Of a DNA stretch of 64,000 nt, positions 16,623-25,400 are shown one piece after another. The stretch covers positions 310,001 through 374,000 of the forward strand of contig NC_003155.5 in assembly GCF_000009765.2 (NCBI RefSeq), written 5' to 3'. The position numbers were made by a program, and so were the translations under genes. Below the pieces are notes generated by a model. The model was not told where the DNA came from and ran no database searches. It was given only the letters and a program-made list of their open reading frames with translations. Source of the DNA: Streptomyces avermitilis MA-4680 = NBRC 14893 (GTDB lineage Bacteria; Actinomycetota; Actinomycetes; Streptomycetales; Streptomycetaceae). Position 1 is the stretch's first letter. Each line of letters opens with the position of its first letter.

Positions 16623-17654
16623 ATGCGCATGTCGCACAAATCGATCCACGAGCACCTGCTGATATCGGCCCGGAAGTGGGCGCGCACGGCGGTCGACGCG
16701 TACCTGGAGGAGCCCATCGACCAGGACTTCGCCGTGCACCACATGGCGGTCGCGGTGGAACACGCGTCCAAGGCATACCTGGCGTCCATCGCTCCCGTGC
16801 TCCTCGCGTCGGAGAAGCAACCGAGCGTCGACGACCTGCTGGTCCTGAGCGGGAACGAGGACAAGACGAAGAAGGGCCGCGCCGGGCTCAAGACCATCGG
16901 CGGCGAGGGCGCCATCCTCAGGGCAGCCCAGCTCCTCGGCCCCGGGCACAAGGGGCCTGCCAAGCTCAAGGAACTGAGGGAGTCGCGCAACGGCATCACC
17001 CACATGGGGTGGGGCCAGCCCGTAACCGAGTGCCGCGAACTCCTGGCCGCGGGCATCGAGCACATCAACGCGCTCCTGAAAGCTCTGTCGACAGAGCCCG
17101 ACGGCTTCTGGGGCACACACCTCGAAGCCTGCACCGCGCTGGTGGCCCAGGCCATGAGCGAAATGGAGATCCGGTATCACGCGAAACTCCGGCAGGCCCG
17201 CGAGCGGTTCGCCGAGACCACCCGGCGCCTGTCCGAAGCCGAGATCGCCGAGCTTGCCAGCAGTCTCTCCGCTCTGCCGACAGCGCACTCTTCGAGGAGC
17301 AAAACTGAGGCGCGGACAGTCGAGTCCGGCTCCCTCACGCACTGGGACCATGAGACACGCGCCCCGATGAGCTGCAGCACTCTCTCGGCCCGGGTGAGCT
17401 GCATGATGTGCGGGCCGGCCCGGGCCGCGATGCGTCGAGCGCGTCCTCGCCGATCCTCCGCCGCCCGTCGGTGTGAACCGCCGCCGCACCGCGCTCGGCG
17501 CCCCGGACAAAGTGACCGTGCGCGAACTGGCAGGCGTCCCGGCACAAGCGCTGAGCGATTACCGGGACCGGCACACCGGCGACGACTCCCTCGTAGAAAA
17601 GGCTCTCCTCGCCTGCGCCGCGAGCGGACACAGGTCCGAGGCCGACTTCGATAG
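16623..17654 (+). CDS. HEPN-domain-like protein, 3' part uncertain
   Basis: The N-terminal 150 residues look like a HEPN domain. A helix FAVHHMAVAVEHASKAYLAS is followed later by ELRESRNGITHMGW, which carries the R-x4-H motif (Arg122 to His127) of HEPN ribonucleases. HEPN proteins act as RNases in toxin-antitoxin and abortive infection systems. Coding character is good to about residue 228 (near 17305). After that the frame becomes Arg/Pro-rich and lies beside a frameshifted pseudogene, so the true C-terminus is probably lost. The gene is divergent from a small AbiJ-like gene. Ribonuclease activity is an inference from the motif. Confidence 0.5.
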   Translation: MRMSHKSIHEHLLISARKWARTAVDAYLEEPIDQDFAVHHMAVAVEHASKAYLASIAPVLLASEKQPSVDDLLVLSGNEDKTKKGRAGLKTIGGEGAILRAAQLLGPGHKGPAKLKELRESRNGITHMGWGQPVTECRELLAAGIEHINALLKALSTEPDGFWGTHLEACTALVAQAMSEMEIRYHAKLRQARERFAETTRRLSEAEIAELASSLSALPTAHSSRSKTEARTVESGSLTHWDHETRAPMSCSTLSARVSCMMCGPARAAMRRARPRRSSAARRCEPPPHRARRPGQSDRARTGRRPGTSAERLPGPAHRRRLPRRKGSPRLRRERTQVRGRLR

Positions 17655-18031
17655 GGTGCTGCGGCGTCACACCCTCCGGACACCGTGCTGCTCCCTCTCG
17701 CCGAGGGCCTGCGCGAGAACCTCGGCGGTGCACCGACATGGCGCGAAGCCTGGGCCCGTCTGGTCCTGGCCAGGCCGAACACCCAGCGGCCCTTGTACGC
17801 GCTCTACCAGCCTGGCCGGCGCTGCACGCCCGGGGGGATCGCTACGGGAGCGCGCATCCGTCGGTGGTCGCCGCGGTACGCGATGCCCTGGGCACCGACC
17901 AGGCCGCGTGGAACCGGTTCGCGACCTGCCCGGCAACCAACTCCGGACCGACCGCCTGGCTGCGCCTCGGTGACCTCCTGGACGCGGCTGCCACGGGAGC
18001 ACCCTGGCCGAAGCCGCCAGGCAGCCGATAA
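17473..18031 (+). pseudogene. decayed gene with at least two frameshifts
   Basis: Three frames in succession give sensible protein: KVTVRELAGVPAQALSDYRD to about 17670, LLPLAEGLRENLGGAPTWRE to about 17770, then HPAALVRALPAWPALHARGD to the stop (DAAATGAPWPKPPGSR). Each switch needs one indel. The family is not recognised. Confidence 0.5.
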
Positions 18032-18061
18032 GCCCTGATCTTCGCCCAGCATCCGGCGAAC

Positions 18062-18335
18062 GCAGGGTCGGGGTCAGGTCGCGGGCCGCATGGTCGCGGC
18101 GGCGCAGCTGGAGGGTGAAGACGGCAACCGCGTCGAGCAGGGCGGCGCGGATCGAGGCGCCGTCCAGGGTGTGCCGGGGAAGGGCCCGGTGAATGCTCGC
18201 GGTGGCGGGCAGGGTGCGCGGGACGACGGGGCGGGGGTCGATGCCGCAGGCCCCGTCATCCCGCAGGATCTCGGCGCGGTGGGCCCGATGCCGTGCAGGG
18301 CACTGCCCGGCGGAGGGCGGGTGAGAGGTCAGCCG
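18062..18335 (-). pseudogene. Y-family DNA polymerase fragment
   Basis: The minus-strand frame reads GIDPRPVVPRTLPATASIHR, then LDGASIRAALLDAVAVFTLQ and LRRRDHAARDLTPTLRS. This corresponds to the little-finger region of actinobacterial DinB/ImuB-like translesion polymerases (RGIDPRPV-x-P). The catalytic palm and fingers are absent. It joins the integrase fragment at about 18340-18400. Confidence 0.55.
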
Positions 18336-18399
18336 ACGATGTCGACGCCGAAGGCGCGGGCCAAGGCGGCCAGTTGGTGGTCGTATCCCTGGCCGACCG

Positions 18400-18691
18400 C
18401 GCGTACGCGCCAACCTTCGGCCGAGCCGGACTCCGACGCATCCGCTTCCACAACCTCCGCCACTCGACCGCGACCCTGCTCCTGGAACAGGGCGTCGACC
18501 TCGTCGTGATCAAGGAACTCCTCGGACACGCCCACATCGGCGTCACCGCCACGGTGTACGCCCACCTCCGACTCCGCCTCCAGCGCGACGCCATCGACCT
18601 CCTCGGCAACGCCCTTCGCAACCCCGACGAGACCGCCATCCGACCCGACGACGGTGACGGACCCCCACTTTGTGCAGCACCCGTCCACTGA
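18400..18691 (+). pseudogene. tyrosine recombinase (phage-type integrase), C-terminal fragment
   Basis: The fragment reads IRFHNLRHSTATLLLEQGVD, then VIKELLGHAHIGVTATVYAH. It holds the HxxR (HNLRH), the LGH box and the catalytic Tyr (VYAH) of a tyrosine integrase. The core-binding domain and first catalytic Arg are missing. It probably belonged to an integrative element whose other parts are gone. Confidence 0.8.
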
Positions 18692-18720
18692 CGTTGCCGT
18701 CAACTACTGCCGTCAGACGC

Positions 18721-18762
18721 CTCAGGAGCCCCGCTGGAGACAGATCCAGCGGAGCTCCTGAG
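18721..18762. terminator. strong hairpin, likely terminator
   Basis: An 18-bp stem with one mismatch (CTCAGGAGCCCCGCTGGA) and a six-base loop. It lies downstream of both the integrase fragment and the toxin-immunity genes that converge on it. Confidence 0.75.
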
Positions 18763-18871
18763 GCAATTTATGCGCACCTACGAAATCGAAAAGATATGGC
18801 CATCTACGCTCACCAAAGAGGACAGTAGCGCCGCTGCTGCCAGGCCAGGCAAAATCCGCAAGCGATTCAAC

Positions 18872-19339
18872 TCATACCTGATCCTGTGAGGCTTCAAATC
18901 CGTATGGATTCTTCCCGCTCACCAGTCCCCAGATAGGGTCGCCCTCTACCGAGCGAATCCACTCCTCGAAAGATTTCGGACCATCTCGGAACCACCAATC
19001 CTCATGTCCGCCGATCAAGCCAAGGTTCGGATCCATCGCGTAACGATATTCGAGCAGGACTTGGGAGTAGCACTCATGCTCGCCCTTCACATCAGCAACA
19101 GCAAGCTGGCGCACGAATCCTACGACGAAAGTTGGCTCCGGAAGCCAGTTCACCTTGCCATACTGGAAAAGGAACCCGTCGGAATCCGGGGAATCCGGGA
19201 CGTCGAACTCGACTAGTGCGAACCGCCGGACCGCCTCGTGCAGCTCGGCCACAGTCGGCACTGCAGTCCCTTCTGCAGACAGACTGAGCAGGTCTCGTGC
19301 TACATCAACAGCAGACTCAAGCGACTGCCTCGCGGACAT
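18872..19339 (-). CDS. probable immunity protein for the RHS toxin
   Basis: The 155-residue protein is acidic, has no signal peptide and no membrane segment, so it would stay in the cytoplasm. The ATG is preceded by AAGGGTGAAG. It lies 112 bases after the stop of the RHS toxin on the same strand, the standard place for a cognate immunity gene. Trp-rich stretches (HEDWWFRDGPKSFEEWIRSV) are typical of immunity proteins, but I cannot assign a named immunity family. Its base composition is much lower in GC than the RHS core, matching the toxin tip, which suggests the two travel together. Confidence 0.65.
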   Translation of the reverse strand: MSARQSLESAVDVARDLLSLSAEGTAVPTVAELHEAVRRFALVEFDVPDSPDSDGFLFQYGKVNWLPEPTFVVGFVRQLAVADVKGEHECYSQVLLEYRYAMDPNLGLIGGHEDWWFRDGPKSFEEWIRSVEGDPIWGLVSGKNPYGFEASQDQV

Positions 19340-19451
19340 GCTTCACCCTTACCTTCCTCTAGTCTCGAAGCCATTACAGCAGCAGCCCCGCCGCCGCGAG
19401 CCATTATTGCGGCTCGATGGCGACAGGGCGACGGCTGGGTAGGCGGTTGCT

Positions 19452-22400
19452 CTACGGCCAGTAGCCTGCGTTCAGCTGATTTCTAATATGATTTAGAACA
19501 TCTCTGGCCTCATTGGCAGTCCTCACTCCCGACATCATGTCGTTTACATAGCCATAGTAGTTATTTGTGTGAATCCTTGAGTGCACAGACGCACCAGTCA
19601 GATTTGGCGATGCCGATCCGCGCGGCAAGAATACTCCATTGTCCGCATCATTTATATCAATTCCGACGCTAGCCAATTTCGCCCGTGCAGACGCAGCCTT
19701 GGGAGATGCACTTGCCACAATGTGATGCGCCGCCGTCTCGGCCGGCCGAATGGTACCTGCGGCCGTCATGTTGTCACCCAAAATCTGGGCATTGGTCGAG
19801 CAACTGGAATTATGGACCAGGACTGGCGTGGTACCGGCGAGTGCATAGTACGTGTGCAGATCATTGACTGTGAGGTTGTACGTGGTGGCGTGCTGGGTAA
19901 ATGCCCGGTTGCCCGTGACGATGACGGTGTCACCGTCATCGGTGAGCAAGGTCATGCCCGGTTCAAGGCTCCCAGCTGTAATCCAGGCACTCTCGGATGG
20001 CGACCAGAAGGGGTGTTCATGGGTCGCCGTCAATTCCTCGGCGCCGTCTTCCGTGGCGATGGAGAGTTTGTTGAAGTGCTTGTCGCCCGTAGTGGTGATG
20101 AGACGGGTAACCTCGCGAGGTCCGGTTTCGCCGGTTTTGGGGTCGGTGGCCTGGACCTTGTCTCCGAGTTCCACCTCCTCGATGTCCTTGGTCGATCCGT
20201 CCGCCATGAGGATGTCAGTACCAGCCAGGAAGCACTTGCAAGGGCCTGCCGCCTTCTTGGAGCTGCCCCGTCCGTTGGTTCCGGGCAGCTCAATGGCTAC
20301 GGCAGCATTGAGCATGTCTCGTTGCGGGTCGATGCCATCAGGACAACCCCCGACGTCCTCACACGCGTTGTACACAACCTGCCCGACGCGAAGGTCGGCG
20401 AGGGGGTCCTCGTGTGGCTTGTAGTTCCAGTCGGTCCAACCAGCCGGCCAGCTGACGATGATTTCCGCGACTCGGTCGTAGAACTCTTGCGCCTTATCCC
20501 AGTCCGATGGAACGACGCCAGCCAGCAGATAACCGCCATTCCCGCTGTTGCACGAAGTGCAGGCGTGCTCTCCCGGGTGCTGGCCCGTGTAACCGGCACG
20601 CTCCCCGTCGCCGGCGACAGGGTAACCGTCACCGCAGATGTCGCGGCGGCACAGACCGGATGGATCGCTGTAGGAGATGGGGTTGTTGGTCGCGTACGAG
20701 TAGGCGTTGAGGTTCTGCGGGGCATACGGCGTGGCCAGGGGGTCCGGGCTGAGGAATCGGCCCAGGTTGGGGTCGTAGGCGCGGGCGCCGAGGAGGGAGA
20801 GGCCGGTGCTGGTGTCCTCGGTCTTGCCCAGGAATCCGTTGTCGGTGCCGGTGGGCAGGGTGCCGCTGCGTTCGTCGCCGAAGGGGGTGTAGCGGCGGCG
20901 GGTCGAGGCTCCGGTCGATGCGTCGACGGCGAGTTGGGTAGACGCCTGGGTGTCGGCCATCAGGTAGGTGACCTTGCCGTTGGTGGCCGTGGTGCCCTCA
21001 GTGGTGCGCATGGCGACCGTTGCTGTACCGCTCGCGTAGACACGGGTCGCGGTGACGGTGGTGCCGTTGGTGGTGCGCAGTTCCATGCCGTCGATGGAGG
21101 CGACGGTTTCCTGCGGGGTGGTGCGGACGAGGATGTTGCCGTCGGCGTCGTAGGCGTAGCGGGTGAGTTCGCTGCCGCTGGACTTGGTGGTCTTGACTGC
21201 TTCCAGCTGTCCCTGCGGGGTCCAGGTGTAGTCGGTGGTGATGCCCGGCTCGACGCGCTGCTTCATTGTGCCGTCGTCGAAGTAGTAGAGCTGGTCCGAC
21301 TTGGTGGTGGTGCTGCCGGTCTTGTGGTCGATCTTGCGGACACCGTGGGGTTGGTTGGCGTTGGCGGTCGTCCAGGTGCCGGTGTCGTCGTAGCCGGGGT
21401 AGAGGTAGTCGTGCAGGGTGGCGGTGCCGGCCGAGTCAGTGTTGGTGATCGACTGGAGGTTGCCGAGACGGTCGTAGGTGTATGCGGTCTGGTAGGGGGC
21501 GGTGCCCTTGAAGTCGGAGGCGGTCTTGGTCTTGTCGGCGCAGATGCCCGTGGTGGTGTGGGTGTAGGCGTTGGTCAGGCGGGCCTGGTCGTCGTAAAGG
21601 AAGCACTGCGACTGGGCGGTCTGGCCACTGGCCTGCTCGCGCAGCTCGGTCAGTTTGCCGGCGAGGTCGTAGGTGTAGGTGTCCTTCTGCCGCTCGCTGA
21701 CTACCTTGTTGAGGGTCGTGGTCGTTGCCACGCTCTTCAGTTCGCGGGTTCCGTTGCTGTCGTCGTAGCTGTAGGTGCGCTGTGCCGCTGCTCCGATGCC
21801 GGGGAGGACGGAGTCGACTCCGTAGGACCGGTCCGTCAGGCGGTCGTAGGCGTCGTAGCCGGTGGAGCGGATGTATGTCTGCAGCGCGGATTGCAGGCGC
21901 AGAGGGCGACCATAGCCGTCGTACGTCGCGTTGACGGTCTCCGCGGGGAGCCCACCGGCTGCCGGGTAGGCCACCGAGGTGACGTGGTCGGCCGCGTCGT
22001 AGGTGAAACCGGTCGTGTAGCTACCGGCGAGACCCTTCACGGTGTCGGGGATGGTGACGGTCGTCTTCAGTGGGCGGCCGCGGACGTCGAACTCGCCGGT
22101 CTTGGTGGTGTAGGTGTTGCCGTTCGTGTCACGGCTGGTGGTCGAGGTGATCTGGCCTTTGCCGCCAGTGATGTTCAGGCCGTCCCACGTCCAGGCGGCG
22201 AGTTCGGTGTCGCCGCTACGGACCGCCGTCTTACGGCCGAGGGCATCGTAGCCGTAGTCCAGGACAGTCTTTCCGCCATTGCTGGTGATCTTGCTGATCT
22301 GGCCGTTCTTGTCGTACTCGGTGGAGCTGACCCCGGCATCAGAGTCGTCCGTGGCGGTGCGCTGACCAGCCCAGTCGTAGGTGTAGGAGGTGTCGTTTCC

Positions 22401-25400
22401 TCGAGGGTCAGTGATCTTGATCAGTTCGTCTTTGGCCGTGTACGTGTACGCGGTCGTGTAGGTGGCGCTGCCGGTGTGTTCGACGACCTTGGACACCTGT
22501 CCGTAGACATCGGTGTATGTGTCGGCGGCAGCGTCGACCTTGTTCTTGACGCTGGTGAAGTCGCCGTCGTAGGTCGTGTCCACGCGGCCTGCATCCTGCG
22601 AGGCGCCATTGACCTGGAGCCGTGAGGTGATGGCACGGCCCGCCCAGTCGAGTACCAGGTCCGTGTAGGACGGAAGGTCCTCGACCTTGGCGCTGGAAGG
22701 TCCACCGGAGCCCGCCGTGCCCTGGTTGCGGAAGACCGCCGAGGTGCCGGTCACGTTGCCGGCCGAGTCGTAGCGGGTGACCGAGACCTGCCGGTTGGGC
22801 ACCTCGTTGCCCGTGGCCGCATCGACGCCGTTCCCCATGGGGGTCTGCGTCTCCCGGGCACGGCCCAGGCCATCCACATAGGCGTGTGAGGACAGGTATG
22901 TCGTGCCGGACTGCAGGACGTGCGTGGCGACGTGCGGGTAGCCGTCGACCGCGTCGGGCACTCCAGCGCTGTTAGTGGAGGTGGGGATGGTGTAGCTGAA
23001 CTTCATCGACGGTGAGCTGCCGGTTTCGGTTGGCCTCCACACCTCCACCAGACGGCCCGCCGCGTCCAGGCTCATTTTGGTGACGTTGCCGTTGGCGTCC
23101 TGAATCGAGGTCGGCTTGCCCCAGAACCGGGATGTCCATGCTGTGGACGTGAGCGCGGTGTGGGCGGGCAGAGCCCCATCGGGGTCGGGAGTGGTGACGA
23201 TGACGCCGTTCAACGGCCAGGTGTTGGCCGGGCTGTACTTCGTGAGGGTGCGGTTGTGGCTTCCGTCCTCGCTCCACATCACACGCCCCGCGTCGTCGTA
23301 GCCGGACCACGTGGAGCGATAGCTGCCCGACTTTGTATAGGTACGGGACTCGGTCGGGTTGCCGTCGACGGGCTTGTTGGCGTCAACGCTGGTGGCGTTG
23401 TCGTACAGCGTCGACGCGTAGCCGTCCTGCTTGCTGTCGGCGATGCTGGAGCAACCGACCGAGTAGTGCTTGACCTGGTCCTGGAGCACGGTCCACCGCT
23501 GGGCGCCGGTGGAGTCGTAGTTGTCGGTGTTGTAGGCGCGACCGTAGGTGGTGCAGCGGTTGTCGGAGACGCTGCTCTGGCCCCAGTCGTCGGTGCGCAT
23601 CGGCAGGCCGAATGTGGTGGAGGCGCCCTCGGTGTCGTCGTACTCGGTTTCCACCGTGTGTTCGCGCCAGCCGCTGCTGACCTTGGTGTTGGTGGTGGTT
23701 TCCTTCTCGCGGACGAAGCGGGCGTCGGGCAGTCCGTCGTACTGGGCGGTGTTGTGGTCCCAGTACTTGTGGTAGGTGCGCTCGTGAGAGGTGCCGGTGT
23801 CGTCCCGCAGCGATGTGGACAGGATGCGGCCGGACAGCCAGGAGTCGTCGGTGTAGTTGTTGCCGTCGCCGTCGTCGACCGTGACCGTCTTCGTCGCCGA
23901 CGCGTCCGCCTTGGACGTACGGTCCCCCGACAGGCCTCGGTACAGCCAGGACTTCTTGGTCTTCTGGCCGGCGCCCGCGCCGGTGGTGACCTGGACTTCC
24001 TGGTAGCCGCGCCAGTCGGTCCAGGACTCGTCCTCGTCCTTGATCAGTGGATCGTTGGTGAAATGCCAGCCGGCGCCGTCCTCGTAGGTGTACGAGGTTG
24101 TCATCACCGGCGCGCCGTCCTGGTTCGTCGTCACTGTCGGGTCGACTTGGACCTGGGTGACCAGGAACTTCTTGAACCATCCGGTCTTCGAGTCCGTCTC
24201 GCCTTCCGGGGTCCACTTCTGCCAGTAGCAGTCCTGGGTGTTGGAGGCCTGAGCAGGCAGGTGGTCGATATCGCAGGCATTGGCGAAACCGTAGGAGACC
24301 GTGGTGGTGGCGCCGAGGTCGCCGTGGATCTCCTTGATGCGGGGGAAGTTCAGCTCGGCGGAGCCGACCTTGTTGTCCAGGTCGGTGCGGTTGAAGTTGA
24401 TGACCGGCAAGACGATGTCGTCGCCGTCGCCGTACGTCTTGCGCTGGATGTAGTCGAGCCAGAGGGTCTTGCCGATCGTGCCGTCCGGGTTGGGCATCCC
24501 GTACTTGTTCTGGTATTGCTGCACCAGGTCCCAGCCGGTGCCGTCCTGGTCGCTGACGTACGTCTTGATGTCCCACAGCATGTCCGTGGAGAAGAACGTG
24601 GGGAAGTACGTCTTGCCCGCGCAGTTGTAGTCCGCCGACGTGCCGTCGCACATCAGGTCGACCGGCACGTCGGGGTATGAGCCTGGTTTGTCGTCGAAGG
24701 CCGGGCAGGCGGCGGGCTCGTCGCGCAGGGGGTCGTTCTCCTGGACCCGCTCGATGCACCGGTTAACGTGGCTGAGTTCGACCTTCGCCGGGACCTTGCC
24801 GTCGGTGATCTGCGAGGACCAGCCGTACTGGATCTCCTTCACATAGCCGGATGAGACGTACTCGCGGGCCTTGTCGGTGTTGGCGACCGAGCGGTAGTGG
24901 TTGTACTCCTTGTCGTAGAAGTACATAGTCTCGACCTCGTTGGCGTCGACCGCCCGGTCCAGGTTCCAGCGCCAGGCCTGCGTGCAGGGCTCGGGGAACT
25001 GGTCGTGGCACGGCTCGCCCGCGTCGTTGCCGACGACGGGGACGGTGAACACGGACGCGGTCGCCGTACTGGTGCGCTCCGAGCGGCCCCAGCCGAAGTA
25101 GTAGCGCTGACCGTCCTGGGTCGAGATCACCCAGTACTCGCCGTTGCGGCCCGCGCCGTGCCCGTCGAACAGACGCTGCACACGCCAGCCCGGGTCGTTC
25201 TTGAGGTGGTAGGCGCCGCTGCCGTTGTTGTCCTGGATCAGCTCCGAGGTGGTGCCGTTGAGGCTGATGACGTAGGCCGCTCCGTCCGGCTCCTTAGCCG
25301 AGTTTGGCGAGTCCCAGCACATGTCACCGATCGTGGGCAGGCCGTCCTCGGTGCAGTTGCGGTAACGGCGCTCGATGAAGCCGACGTTCAGATCCCAGCC

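Noticed and set aside
19581..22625. Plus-strand ORF of 1014 codons
   Set aside because: It is the antisense of the RHS gene; the protein is Gly/Val/Arg-rich with no fold, while the opposite frame has a clear domain order.
20700..25400. Many short repeats that could suggest a CRISPR or satellite array
   Set aside because: They are codon-level YD repeats within the RHS gene, with variable spacing and no spacer structure. No CRISPR array was seen anywhere in the window.
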